Numbered from the stretch's first letter, positions 8,050 through 17,960 are shown. The stretch is 64,000 bases of DNA from Nesterenkonia alkaliphila (GCF_009758175.1 NZ_WRPM01000080.1:1-64000); one strand, 5' to 3'. Numbers and translations are program-made. The notes: generated by a model from the letters alone, not told the origin.

Positions 8050-8841
8050 ATGGCAGCACGTGATGAGCTGAACGGGCCCTTCGAGAAGCGCTACGTAGCA
8101 CTAGGGGACTCCTTCACCGAAGGAGTCGGGGATATCGACCCTTCCAGCCCGAACGGCGTCCGCGGTTGGGCCGACCGAGTGGCCGCGCAACTGATCGAGA
8201 ACGGCGGCTCCTGGGGCTACGCAAATCTGGCGATCCGGGGCAGGAAGCTCCAGCAGGTGCTCGACGAGCAGCTTGATGCGGCACTGGCCCTGGCGCCCAC
8301 CTTGGTGACCATCTACGCCGGCGGCAATGACATTCTGCGCCCGGTGGTCAATCTGGACGGGATGATGGAGCGCTACCGCTGGGCCCTGGAGAAGCTGGTC
8401 GACAGCGGCGCACAGGTGGTGGTCTTCACCGGGTTCGACTCCGGCAAGGCCCCCATGTTCCGGGCTACTCGCGGGCGCACCGCCATTTATAACGAGCACG
8501 TGCGCAAAATGGTCGATGACCTTCAGCTGGGCCTGGTGGACTTCTGGCATATGAAGCGATTCCAGGACTGGCGGCTGTGGGATCCGGACCGGATGCACCT
8601 GAGCATCGAAGGTCACATCTGGATGGCCAAGGAAGTGCTGTCCGTATTGGGCGAGAAAGACAGCATAGAGGAGCCGGAGCTGGAGGAACCGCCGGTGACC
8701 TCACTGCCGGAGAAGTTCATCGGCGAGGTCACCTGGACCAAGGACTATCTCTACCCTTGGGTCAAGCGGCGGGTAACCCGGAAGTCCTCCGGCGATAACC
8801 TCTCCCCCAAGTACCCCAAGCTCACCCAAAGGATCTGGTAA
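8050..8841 (+). CDS. SGNH/GDSL-family hydrolase
   Basis: 263 residues. The four SGNH blocks are visible: block I YVALGDSFTEGVGD (nucleophile Ser, residues ~15-28), block II Gly region NLAIRGRKL, block III GGNDIL (Asn), block V DRMHLSIEGH (catalytic Asp/His). There is no signal peptide, so the enzyme is probably cytoplasmic. SGNH enzymes hydrolyse esters of lipids, sugars or peptidoglycan; the substrate is not deducible. About 60 residues after block V carry an acidic stretch (EEPELEEP) and a basic end (VKRRVTRKSS), beyond the usual domain. It probably forms a short transcription unit with the AbrB-like pair downstream, whose start is close. Confidence 0.9.
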   Translation: MAARDELNGPFEKRYVALGDSFTEGVGDIDPSSPNGVRGWADRVAAQLIENGGSWGYANLAIRGRKLQQVLDEQLDAALALAPTLVTIYAGGNDILRPVVNLDGMMERYRWALEKLVDSGAQVVVFTGFDSGKAPMFRATRGRTAIYNEHVRKMVDDLQLGLVDFWHMKRFQDWRLWDPDRMHLSIEGHIWMAKEVLSVLGEKDSIEEPELEEPPVTSLPEKFIGEVTWTKDYLYPWVKRRVTRKSSGDNLSPKYPKLTQRIW

Positions 8842-8897
8842 CGAAGCGCCCACAGAACCTCTGGGGCCTGGCCCGGCTGTTCGCTGGGGCAGCGTCA

Positions 8898-9356
8898 GTG
8901 GGCACACTCTTCGAGGTGCTGGGCGTACCCGCCGGCATGCTGCTGGGCTCCATTATCGGGGCCGCTGTGGTCAACCAACGGTGGCGAGCCCGGTGGAAGC
9001 CGGCCGAGGTTCCGGTGCCCCTGCGCCAGGCTGGTTTGGTGACCATGGGATTCGTCACCGGGGTCCTGCTCACCGTTGAGTCCCTTACCTCCACGGCACT
9101 GATCGCGCTGCCGGTGGCGGGGGCCTATCTGCTGATCAGCGGGCTCAACCTGGGGCTGGTGACCCTGTTGATGTCGCGCTATGGCGTGGATCCGGCCACC
9201 GCAGCCTTCGCGGTCATCCCAGGCGGGCTCGGCGAGGTGATGGCCATGGCCATGGATCGCGGCGCTGAGACAACAGTGGTGCTCACCGTGCATGCCGTGC
9301 GGCTGTTCACCCTGGTGCTGATCCTGCTGCCCATCCTGCTGTGGGTGCTGACCTGA
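8898..9356 (+). CDS. AbrB-family membrane protein, N-terminal half (split gene)
   Basis: 152 residues with about five membrane segments. It matches the first of the two internally duplicated halves of AbrB/ammonia-monooxygenase-type membrane proteins (PF05145), normally one polypeptide of ~350 residues. The repeat signature is PGGLGEVMAMA...VVLTVHAVRLFTLVL, which recurs in the next gene. The annotated GTG is weak: the frame stays open upstream to 8841 and encodes LWGLARLFAGAASV, a plausible part of the first membrane segment, but the upstream codons offer only CTG starts. The true N-terminus may be longer. Its TGA overlaps the ATG of the next gene (TGATG), so the halves are translationally coupled and probably form a heteromer. 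Confidence 0.78.
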   Translation: MGTLFEVLGVPAGMLLGSIIGAAVVNQRWRARWKPAEVPVPLRQAGLVTMGFVTGVLLTVESLTSTALIALPVAGAYLLISGLNLGLVTLLMSRYGVDPATAAFAVIPGGLGEVMAMAMDRGAETTVVLTVHAVRLFTLVLILLPILLWVLT

Positions 9357-9892
9357 TGGGCACCCTGTTGCTCGTAGCAGTGATGGCCGGCTCGGTTCTC
9401 GCCGCTCTGCTCTTCCGCTGGGCCAAGCTGCCGCTGTGGCCGCTGACCGGGGGACTGGTCGGTGCGGCCGCTGTGAACCTGAGCTTCGGGTTGGCAGTGG
9501 AGGTTCCCGGCGTCGTCGCCCTATTGGCCCAGCTGGTGATCGGTGCGGCCATCGGGGCCAGCATCGGCCCGGAGATCTTCCGGCACTTCGCCAGGATCGT
9601 GGCACCGGGCACCCTCGCGGTGGTGGTGGTGCTTGGGGCAGGACTGGCCTTCGGCTGGCTCTTCGCCGCCCTGGGGCTGCTGGAGCCGGCCGAGTCAGTC
9701 TTCTCGCTGATGCCCGGCGGGGTGGCTGAGATGGTTGCCGCTGCGGTGGCTCTGGGGTACGACGGCGCCGTGGTCATCGGTGCCCATATAGTGCGGCTGT
9801 TCACCGTAATCTGGTCCGTGCCCCTGTTCCTCTGGGCGGCTGAGAAGATCTACCGCCGCTGGATTCAGCCGCCGGAGACCCCCGGCCCGTGA
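9356..9892 (+). CDS. AbrB-family membrane protein, C-terminal half (split gene)
   Basis: 178 residues, strongly hydrophobic, about five membrane segments. It repeats the signature of its neighbour: PGGVAEMVAAAVALGYD, then VVIGAHIVRLFTVIWSVPLFLW. In PF05145 proteins both halves are on one chain, so this pair is a natural fission (or an unfused ancestral state). There is no frameshift explanation: the two frames are joined by a clean TGATG overlap and both ends look intact. Family function is poorly known; names such as regulator or ammonia monooxygenase are historical. The start is taken at 9356 because of the overlap; 9341 is an upstream in-frame alternative. Confidence 0.78.
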   Translation: MGTLLLVAVMAGSVLAALLFRWAKLPLWPLTGGLVGAAAVNLSFGLAVEVPGVVALLAQLVIGAAIGASIGPEIFRHFARIVAPGTLAVVVVLGAGLAFGWLFAALGLLEPAESVFSLMPGGVAEMVAAAVALGYDGAVVIGAHIVRLFTVIWSVPLFLWAAEKIYRRWIQPPETPGP

Positions 9893-9925
9893 CTCAGCGC
9901 GGGAGCAGCGGGCTCCAGGGCCTTC

Positions 9926-10819
9926 TCACTGGACCTGCTCGTGGAGCTTCTGCACCTGGGCGCCGAGGATCTCATCGAAGACCTCATCGTCGATGCCCGA
10001 TTCATTCAGCAGCAGCACATGATTGTGCCCGAAGCTGTAGCCGGCCATATGGAAGGTCGGCTGAGGCTCGCCGTAGACCTCCAGGCTGATATGAACTCCT
10101 TCGGCTGAGGAGGTGGTGGGGACCTCGATCAGGTCGCCGTCCGGATCCACATAGCCATCGCAGGCATCCGAAAGCTCCTGGTAATAGGGCCGGAAGAGCT
10201 CGTGCTCATCAGGGGTGGCCACGATCATGATCTGCACATCGTGCTCCCCGTCCGAGACGGTGGCCTCCAGGGCATGGGTGGCCGTGACCTCAATGGAGTC
10301 GATCGCGTCCATGGCCGCAGAGCATTCATCCTCCAGGACCCATCCCGGAAGCGTCAGACTCTTGCTGAACGGCAGGCCATCACCGGAGATGTCCCCGTGG
10401 GTGCTGATCGGCTCCTGGAGCAGAAAGCCCTCCGGGAACTCCTGGACCTCGGAGTCGGCATACTCGCCATCCTCCAGCAGGGCATCGCGCAGCCCCACGG
10501 AGTCCAGCGGCTCATCCAGGGACCACTCAAGGTCACCGGAGACAGTCTCATCCTGGGGATCCTCTTCGGCAGGATCTTCGGCAGGATCCTGGTCATCATC
10601 CTCGGCCTGGTCATCCCCGGACTGCTCAGTCTCAACGGGGTCAGGCTCCTCGGTGGTGTCCTCTCCAGAGCCCTCCGGGGGTGCAGCCTCGGCGGTGCCC
10701 GTGGTGTGCACCGGCTCGGCGGGCCGTTCCTCCCCGGCGGAGCAGCCGGCCAGCAGCAGTGCTGCGAGGCTCAGCGCTGCGCAGCCCCTGATTCCCTGAG
10801 TGGTGGTGGCATGTGCCAT
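9926..10819 (-). CDS. Unknown lipoprotein with C-terminal SFGHNHV motif (paralog of the gene at 21956)
   Basis: 297 residues. A signal peptide ends in lipobox LLLAGC, followed by an acidic Glu/Asp/Pro-rich spacer to about residue 90. The folded C-terminal ~200 residues begin WSLDEPLDSVGLRDALLE and contain two Cys (EDEC and SDAC), an EHELFRPYY motif and the ending AGYSFGHNHVLLL. The same order (W-LDEP, ALLE, EC, EHDLYSGYY, C, SFGHNHV) occurs in the secreted protein at 21956-22975, so they are paralogs. I recognise no named family. The two Cys suggest a disulphide; clustered His hint at metal binding, but that is inference. The gene has its own upstream TTGCAA element shared with the paralog and converges on the AbrB-like pair. 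Confidence 0.75.
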   Translation of the reverse strand: MAHATTTQGIRGCAALSLAALLLAGCSAGEERPAEPVHTTGTAEAAPPEGSGEDTTEEPDPVETEQSGDDQAEDDDQDPAEDPAEEDPQDETVSGDLEWSLDEPLDSVGLRDALLEDGEYADSEVQEFPEGFLLQEPISTHGDISGDGLPFSKSLTLPGWVLEDECSAAMDAIDSIEVTATHALEATVSDGEHDVQIMIVATPDEHELFRPYYQELSDACDGYVDPDGDLIEVPTTSSAEGVHISLEVYGEPQPTFHMAGYSFGHNHVLLLNESGIDDEVFDEILGAQVQKLHEQVQ

Positions 10820-10842
10820 GTGGTCTCTCCCCTTCTCGTGCG

Positions 10843-10867
10843 TTTGCTTAGATTTGCAATAGTAACC
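10843..10867 (-). promoter_or_regulatory. TTGCAA-type upstream element (candidate operator)
   Basis: The plus strand reads TTTGC at 10843 and TTGCAATAGTAACC at 10854-10867, upstream of the lipoprotein start at 10819. The paralog at 21956 has the near-identical TTGCAACGTAACC upstream. Sharing by paralogs suggests a common regulator, though common ancestry of the promoters could also explain it. Confidence 0.4.
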
Positions 10868-10919
10868 TGTTGTGGGGTCACTGCAGAAACGGGGAGTGCT
10901 CCGCGGCCACTCGCGGTGC

Positions 10920-12182
10920 TCAGCCCAGTACAGCGTCCAGGGTCTTTTCCCAGATGCTCAGGGCATCATCCACCTGGGCCTCGGTGACCACCAGGGCTGG
11001 GATGAACCGGACATTCTGACCGTACATACCGTTGGTCAGCAGCAGCAGCCCGTTCTCGGCGGCCTTCTTGTGCACCGCAGCGGCCGCAGCACCGTCCGGA
11101 TTCCCGGCAGAATCGGCGAACTCCACACTGACCATCAGGCCCAGCCCGTGCACATCAATGACCTGGCTGTGCCTCTGCCCGATCCGCTGCAGGCCTGCTT
11201 TCAACTGCTCGCCGCGGGCGGCAGAGTTGGCCACCAGACCTTCCTCCTTGATGACATCAAGGGTGGCCAGGGCGGCCGCGCAGGCCACAGCATTGGCCCC
11301 GTAGGTGCCGCCCTGGGACCCGGGCCAGGCCTTGGCCATGACCTCTTGGGAGGCTGCGATACCGGAGATCGGGAACCCGGAGGCGATGCCCTTGGCGAAC
11401 ATCTGCACATCAGGCTTCAGCCCGAAGTGCTCCTGGCCCCAGAACCTCCCGGTGCGTCCGAAACCGGTCTGCACCTCATCGACAACCAGCAGAATCCCGT
11501 GCTCATCCGCCCGCTCGCGCAGTCCGGCGAAGAATCGCTCAGTGCCGGGGATATAGCCGCCCTCGCCGAGTACCGGCTCCACCAGGAAGGCGGCGGTGTC
11601 GGCAGGATTGGACTGGGTCTGCAGCACAAGGTCCAGCTCGCGCAGCGCGAAGTCCGTGGCCTGCTCAGCATCCCAGCCATAGGCCCGGTAGTGCGAGGGA
11701 TTGGGGAAGGGGGAGACCACGACGCCGCCCATCAGAGGGGAGAACCCGGCCCGGAACTTGGTGCCGGAGGTGGTCAGGGAGGCTGCAGCGACAGTCCGCC
11801 CGTGGAACCCGCCCTGGAAGACCACAATATTTGGGCGCCCGGTGGCCTGCCGGACCAGGCGCAGCGCCGCCTCAGCCGCCTCGGAGCCCGAGTTGGCGAA
11901 GAACAGCGAGTCCAGGCCGCTGGGCAGCACTTCGCCCAACCTGGCGGTGAGCTGCTGCAGCGGCTTATGCATGATGGTGGTGTACTGGCCGTGAATCAAA
12001 GTCCCGACCTGCTCCTGGGCGGCGGCTACCACCTTAGGGTGGCAGTGCCCGGTGGAGGTCACGCCGATCCCGGCGGTGAAATCCAGGTGGCGGTTGCCGG
12101 CGTCGTCGTAGAGGTATACGCCTTCACCATGAGTGGCGACCACCGGGGTCGCCTGCTTCAACTGGGGGGAGAGCTGGGCCAC
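10920..12182 (-). CDS. gabT: 4-aminobutyrate aminotransferase (class III, PLP)
   Basis: 420 residues. Class-III aminotransferase features: GIGVTSTGHCHPKVV, NSGSEAAEAALRLVRQATGR, the GGFHGRT loop, VDEVQTGFGRTG (Asp binding the PLP pyridine) and FAKGIASGFP with the Schiff-base Lys. It moves the amino group of GABA (or a similar omega-amino acid) to 2-oxoglutarate, making succinate semialdehyde, the substrate of the divergent gabD product. Start GTG 12182 is preferred: CAGGAG lies just upstream, whereas the longer start at 12236 overlaps the gabD promoter. Substrate specificity for GABA rests on the gabD neighbour; ornithine-type relatives are an alternative. Confidence 0.85.
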   Translation of the reverse strand: MAQLSPQLKQATPVVATHGEGVYLYDDAGNRHLDFTAGIGVTSTGHCHPKVVAAAQEQVGTLIHGQYTTIMHKPLQQLTARLGEVLPSGLDSLFFANSGSEAAEAALRLVRQATGRPNIVVFQGGFHGRTVAAASLTTSGTKFRAGFSPLMGGVVVSPFPNPSHYRAYGWDAEQATDFALRELDLVLQTQSNPADTAAFLVEPVLGEGGYIPGTERFFAGLRERADEHGILLVVDEVQTGFGRTGRFWGQEHFGLKPDVQMFAKGIASGFPISGIAASQEVMAKAWPGSQGGTYGANAVACAAALATLDVIKEEGLVANSAARGEQLKAGLQRIGQRHSQVIDVHGLGLMVSVEFADSAGNPDGAAAAAVHKKAAENGLLLLTNGMYGQNVRFIPALVVTEAQVDDALSIWEKTLDAVLG

Positions 12183-12198
12183 GAAAAACTCCTGTTCG

Positions 12199-12230
12199 GA
12201 TTGTTGACAATCTGCATCCTGATCTAGGCT
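12199..12230. promoter_or_regulatory. gabD promoter and palindromic operator in the gabT-gabD gap
   Basis: GATTGT-TG-ACAATC (12199-12212) is a palindrome that overlaps the -35 TTGACA (12204-12209) of gabD. TAGGCT (12225-12230) ends 7 nt before the gabD ATG, giving a leaderless message, though the 15-bp spacer is short. A regulator binding the palindrome could control both divergent genes; no regulator gene lies next to them. Confidence 0.45.
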
Positions 12231-12236
12231 ACACAT

Positions 12237-13709
12237 ATGACTTCAGTTGCCCAAGACCAAGAGACCGCAGTTGTTGAGGCCGCCCCTAAGCAGCTCTACA
12301 TCAACGGGCAGTGGCGCGAGGCCCGCAGTGGAGCCACCCTTCAGGTGCTGGACCCCTCCACCGGGCGTACGCTGTGCCGGGTCGCCGATGCCTCTGAGGA
12401 GGACGGCTGGGATGCACTGCGAGCCGCTGAGGCCGCACAGCAGGAATTTGCCGCGGTCCCCCCGCGCAAGCGCGCCGATATGCTCATGCGCGCCTTTGAA
12501 CTGATGCATGAGCGCAAGGATGACCTCGCCCTGCTGATGACCCTGGAAATGGGCAAACCTCTGGCTGATGCCTATGGGGAGGTCAACTACGCCGCCGAGT
12601 TCTTCCGGCACTTCGCCGAGGAGGCCACCCGGATCAGTGGCAATTACCAGACCGCCCCGGCGGGCAATGCGCGGTTTATCGTGCGCAGGGAGCCGGTGGG
12701 TCCCTCCATCCTCATCACCCCATGGAACTTCCCGTTGGCTATGGGCACCCGGAAACTGGGCCCGGCCATCGCCGCCGGCTGCACCAGTGTGCTCAAGCCC
12801 GCTGAGCTGACCCCGCTGTCCATGCTGGCCCTGGCGCAGGTTCTGGAGGATGCCGGAGTGCCTGCGGGGGTGGTCAATATTGTGGTGACCTCCACGGCGG
12901 GGAAAGTGATGGAACCGCTGATCCGCTCCGGGATCGCCCGCAAACTCTCCTTCACCGGTTCCACGGCGGTGGGCAAGAAACTGCTGGAGCAGTGTGCGGA
13001 GAAGGTGATGCGCACCTCTATGGAGCTCGGCGGCAATGCCGGGTTCGTAGTCTTTGATGACGCTGATCTGGATCAGGCGGTGGAGGGCGCGATGCAGGCC
13101 AAGATGCGCAATTCCGGCGAGGCCTGCACCGCGGCCAACCGGATCTTTGTGCACCGCAGCGTGATCGAGCCCTTCGCCGAGAAGCTGGCCGAACGAATGG
13201 GCGGACTCAAAGTCGGCCGTGGCGTGGAGGATGGGGTGCAGGTGGGCCCCATGGTGGACGCCAAGCAGCAGGCCAAGGTCAAAGAGCTGGTCGACGACGC
13301 CGTGGGCAAAGGGGCCCAGGTGGTCCTCGGTGCCGAGACCGGGGAGGGGGAGGGCTTCTTCTACCAGCCCACAGTGCTGAAGGAGGTGCCGCCGAGTGCC
13401 CGGATGTGGAACGAGGAGATCTTCGGGCCGGTCGCCCCGCTGACCCCCTTCGAGACTGAGGAGGAGGTCATCGAATGGGTCAATGACACGCAGTACGGGC
13501 TGGTCAACTATGTGTTCACCCATGACCTCACCCGTGCTCTGCGGGTGGCCGAAGCATTGGAGTCGGGCATGGTGGGGCTCAACCAGGGCGTAGTGTCCAA
13601 TCCGGCAGCACCCTTCGGCGGGATCAAGGAGTCCGGTCTCGGGCGCGAGGGCGGGGATACCGGCATCGACGAGTTCCTGGAGACCAAGCTCATCGGCATC
13701 CAGATGTAG
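12237..13709 (+). CDS. gabD: NAD(P)-dependent succinate-semialdehyde dehydrogenase
   Basis: 490 residues, normal length for the family. Motifs: TPWNFPLAMGTRKLGPA (NAD binding), LSFTGSTAVGKKL, MELGGNAGFVVF (general-base Glu), NSGEACTAANRI (nucleophile Cys) and EEIFGPVAPLTPF. It oxidises succinate semialdehyde to succinate, completing GABA degradation into the TCA cycle. The divergent gabT supplies its substrate, which supports the specific name over other aldehyde dehydrogenases. No Shine-Dalgarno precedes the ATG; TAGGCT is 7 nt upstream, so translation is probably leaderless. Whether NAD or NADP is used cannot be read safely from sequence. Confidence 0.9.
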   Translation: MTSVAQDQETAVVEAAPKQLYINGQWREARSGATLQVLDPSTGRTLCRVADASEEDGWDALRAAEAAQQEFAAVPPRKRADMLMRAFELMHERKDDLALLMTLEMGKPLADAYGEVNYAAEFFRHFAEEATRISGNYQTAPAGNARFIVRREPVGPSILITPWNFPLAMGTRKLGPAIAAGCTSVLKPAELTPLSMLALAQVLEDAGVPAGVVNIVVTSTAGKVMEPLIRSGIARKLSFTGSTAVGKKLLEQCAEKVMRTSMELGGNAGFVVFDDADLDQAVEGAMQAKMRNSGEACTAANRIFVHRSVIEPFAEKLAERMGGLKVGRGVEDGVQVGPMVDAKQQAKVKELVDDAVGKGAQVVLGAETGEGEGFFYQPTVLKEVPPSARMWNEEIFGPVAPLTPFETEEEVIEWVNDTQYGLVNYVFTHDLTRALRVAEALESGMVGLNQGVVSNPAAPFGGIKESGLGREGGDTGIDEFLETKLIGIQM

Positions 13710-13741
13710 ATCGATCTGTCTCAGAGGTCTGTCCCTGTGGA

Positions 13742-13799
13742 TGAGCAGAAGGTGACGATGAATGCCACCTAATCTGGCGGCGTCGTAGGCTTCTGCTCA
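13742..13799. repeat. 58-bp intergenic inverted repeat (first of a tandem pair)
   Basis: Arms TGAGCAGAAG (13742-13751) and CTTCTGCTCA (13790-13799) are perfect complements. Just inside them are GTGACGA on the left and CGTCGTAG on the right, which continue the pairing imperfectly. The segment GCAGAAGGTGACGAT (13745-13759) resembles segments in two other repeats of the window. It lies downstream of gabD and upstream of the heat-shock operon. Confidence 0.65.
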
Positions 13800-13823
13800 G
13801 AATCGCGGGCCTGAACGGTTGTA

Positions 13824-13883
13824 CTGGGCAGTAGGTGACGACGTCCTCCCTGTGAGGATGACATGTCGTCGTGTACTGCCCAG
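13824..13883. repeat. 60-bp intergenic inverted repeat (second of a tandem pair)
   Basis: Arms CTGGGCAGTA (13824-13833) and TACTGCCCAG (13874-13883) are perfect complements. Inside, TGACGACG on the left faces GTCGTCGTG on the right. The architecture copies the neighbouring 58-bp repeat although the outer arms differ. Shared core: GCAGTAGGTGACGA at 13828-13841. Confidence 0.7.
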
Positions 13884-13942
13884 AGCGGGCAGGAACGGGA
13901 ATAGGGGAGTCGGCGGCGTCGTTGCGGGTACGTGAAGGCAAA

Positions 13943-14016
13943 GTTGAGTGCACCTGACTCAAGTCAGTTTGACAAGGGTCCGCTCAAGTTTCAGACTTGA
14001 GCCGAACTCGCTCAAC
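13943..14016 (+). promoter_or_regulatory. Heat-shock promoter with two HAIR (HspR) operators upstream of dnaK
   Basis: The HAIR consensus CTTGAGT-N7-ACTCAAG is matched by GTTGAGT-N7-ACTCAAG (outer bases near 13943-13963) and by CTTGAGC-N7-GCTCAAC (13996-14016). Between them lies a sigma70-type promoter, TTGACA (13969-13974), 17 bp, CAGACT (13992-13997). HspR encoded at the end of this operon would bind here and repress until heat shock draws DnaK away from it. Confidence 0.85.
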
Positions 14017-14059
14017 TGCGAGATGCACGCCTGAAGATGTCCTGACGAAAGGAGCCCAG

Positions 14060-15931
<1,872 letters not shown>

Positions 15932-15950
15932 CAGGCCCAAGAGGACTTCC

Positions 15951-15985
15951 CCCGGCTGCACCGTCTCAGAGATGGTGCAGCCGGG
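15951..15985 (+). terminator. Strong hairpin between dnaK and grpE
   Basis: CCCGGCTGCACC (15951-15962) and GGTGCAGCCGGG (15974-15985) form a perfect 12-bp stem with an 11-nt loop. It lies 20 nt after the dnaK stop and before the grpE Shine-Dalgarno. No T run follows. It probably attenuates readthrough or protects the dnaK 3' end, keeping DnaK above GrpE; this is inference. Confidence 0.6.
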
Positions 15986-16006
15986 CCCTGACAGGAGGAC
16001 ACTGCG

Positions 16007-16942
16007 ATGGCAGAGGACAAGTACAACCCCGAAGAACCGATCCGGTTCACTGATAAGCGCAAGTACCGGCCCGATGATGCCGAGAAGCTGGCGGAGGGCG
16101 AGGCCACAGCGGAGGACCGGGAGGCCGCAGCCACTGATCCCGCGGCTGATCCCTTAGCTGAGGCGGAGCGGATTCTGGCCGATGTTCCCGATGAGGCCAT
16201 TGAGGTGCAGCAGGCCCACGAGGAGCCCGCCGGTGAGGAGGGCGACGGTGCTGATCCCGCCGGCGGGGAACCCCCGTTGGGCTCTGGTCAAGCCGAAACG
16301 GCGCCGGACTTCGCCCCTGAAGACCCGGAGGTCGCCGAGGAGCCGGAACTGCGTGAGGTCCCGCTGGACCAGGCCGCAGGCGGGGTCGAAACCGAACCAC
16401 AGAGCCGGATCGAGGCTGCTGAGGAGGAACTGGCCCAGCAGGGCGGCGCTGGTCCCGGCGGCGGGGAGACCCCGCTCGCCTCTCAGCCGCTGGAGGCGGC
16501 TTTCACGAGTGACCGTGAGGCCGAGTTGGAGAACGACCTGCGCCGGGTCCAGGCCGAGTATGTCAACTACCGCCGCCGGGTCGAACGTGACCGGGCGGTG
16601 GAGAAGGACCGGGTCAAGGGACAGCTGATTGCTGACCTGATGCCGGTGCTCGATGACATCGCTGCCGCCCGGCAGGCCGGAGACCTCCAGGATGGTCCCT
16701 TTGCCCATATCGCCTCGCGGCTGGAGCAGGTGCTGACCCAGCAGGGTCTCTCCGCAGTCGGGGCAGTCGGGGAGAGCTTCGACCCCAACGCCCACGAGGC
16801 GATCATGCAGCAGCCCAGCGAGGAGGTTGAGGCCGACCATATCGCCGTGGTGGTACGTTCGGGCTACCGCTTCGGCGACCGGCTGCTGCGCGCAGCCCAG
16901 GTCATCGTTTCCACCGGCCCGGAACAGAAGACAGAAGAGTAA
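16007..16942 (+). CDS. grpE: Nucleotide exchange factor GrpE
   Basis: 311 residues, far longer than the ~200 residues of E. coli GrpE. The core is at the C-terminus: long coiled-coil helix (DREAELENDLRRVQAEYVNYRRR), then LIADLMPVLDDIAAARQAGDL and the beta domain ending GYRFGDRLLRAAQVIVSTG. The first ~165 residues are an Ala/Glu/Pro-rich acidic extension (with GGETPL, GGEPPLG repeats) that looks disordered. GrpE releases ADP from DnaK and acts as a thermosensor. Start ATG 16007 has AGGAGG eight nt upstream. The extension is longer than I expect even for actinobacterial GrpE and could reflect salt adaptation. Confidence 0.95.
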   Translation: MAEDKYNPEEPIRFTDKRKYRPDDAEKLAEGEATAEDREAAATDPAADPLAEAERILADVPDEAIEVQQAHEEPAGEEGDGADPAGGEPPLGSGQAETAPDFAPEDPEVAEEPELREVPLDQAAGGVETEPQSRIEAAEEELAQQGGAGPGGGETPLASQPLEAAFTSDREAELENDLRRVQAEYVNYRRRVERDRAVEKDRVKGQLIADLMPVLDDIAAARQAGDLQDGPFAHIASRLEQVLTQQGLSAVGAVGESFDPNAHEAIMQQPSEEVEADHIAVVVRSGYRFGDRLLRAAQVIVSTGPEQKTEE

Positions 16943-16971
16943 ACCCGAGGACTCCCAGGTAGGAGGTGTTC

Positions 16972-17922
16972 ATGGCTTCACAGGACTGGATAGACAAAGA
17001 CTTCTACAGCGTGCTTGGCGTGGCCAAGGACGCCTCCGCCGAGGAGATCAAGAAGGCCTACCGCAAGCTGGCCCGTCAGCATCACCCGGATAAGAATCCC
17101 GGCGATGTCAGCGCTGAGCAGAGGTTCAAGGATATCTCTGAGGCACACTCGGTGCTCTCGGATCCCGAGCAGCGCCAGCAGTACGACGCCATCCGTGCCA
17201 TGGGCTCCGGAGCGCGTTTCTCCGGCAGCCCAGGCGGGGAGGGCGGCGGCTTCGAGGACCTGTTCGGCGGCCTCTTCGGCGACCGCGGGGAACCCGGCGC
17301 AGGCCGCTTCCCCGGCGGGTTTGAGGATATTTTCGGCGGTATGGGCTCCCGGTTCGGCTCCCGCCGCGGCGCCCCGGCCAAGGGTGCCGACCGCACCGCC
17401 AAGACCACCATCTCCTTCAAAGGCGCGGTCCGCGGCACCACAGTGGGGCTGCGCGAGCCCAGCGGCAACGTGATTGATGTGCGGATCCCGGCCGGCATCC
17501 GAGAGGGCCAAAAGGTCCGGGTCAAGGGCAAGGGCCAACAGGGTCCGGGAGGCTCCGGTGATCTGTTGGTGGAGGTCTCGGTGCAGGACCACCCGTTCTT
17601 TGAGCGCGACGGGGACAATATCCGCATCCACCTGCCGGTGAGCTTCGACGAGGCGGCGCTGGGCACCACCGTGGAAGTGCCCACCGTCCACGGCGAGAAG
17701 GTCAGGATCCGCGTCCCGGCAGGTTCCAGCACAGGGAAGACCCTGCGCCTCAAAGGCCAAGGAATCCACCGGAAGAACACCCGAGGAGACATGCTGGTGG
17801 TGCTCGAGGTGGTGGTCCCGGAGCAGCTCAATGAAGCGGCCGAAGCCGCTGTGCGGGCCTTCGCAGAAGCAACACGCGGATCTGACCCGCGGGAAGGTCT
17901 GCTGGCCAAAGCAGCGTTGTAA
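16972..17922 (+). CDS. dnaJ: J-domain co-chaperone DnaJ/CbpA type (no zinc finger)
   Basis: 316 residues. J domain at residues ~9-75 with HPD in [11 protein letters not shown]; then a Gly/Phe-rich segment ([23 protein letters not shown]), and C-terminal beta-sandwich domains with [10 protein letters not shown] and IRIPVPAG-like repeats. None of the four CxxCxGxG zinc-finger repeats of classical DnaJ is present, so it is a class-B (CbpA-like) J protein. It delivers clients to DnaK and stimulates its ATPase. ATG 16972 has AGGAGG (16961-16966) five nt upstream; the in-frame GTG at 16966 overlaps that site and is rejected. Third gene of the operon; its stop is followed directly by hspR. Confidence 0.93.
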   Translation: MASQDWIDKDFYSVLGVAKDASAEEIKKAYRKLARQHHPDKNPGDVSAEQRFKDISEAHSVLSDPEQRQQYDAIRAMGSGARFSGSPGGEGGGFEDLFGGLFGDRGEPGAGRFPGGFEDIFGGMGSRFGSRRGAPAKGADRTAKTTISFKGAVRGTTVGLREPSGNVIDVRIPAGIREGQKVRVKGKGQQGPGGSGDLLVEVSVQDHPFFERDGDNIRIHLPVSFDEAALGTTVEVPTVHGEKVRIRVPAGSSTGKTLRLKGQGIHRKNTRGDMLVVLEVVVPEQLNEAAEAAVRAFAEATRGSDPREGLLAKAAL

Positions 17923-17960
17923 TGGGACAGAGTTGCCATGGGACAAAGGAGGTGAACAGC

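Noticed and set aside
12243-13523. 426-residue open frame antisense to gabD
   Set aside because: Low-complexity His/Gly-rich translation with no family features, opposite a clear dehydrogenase.
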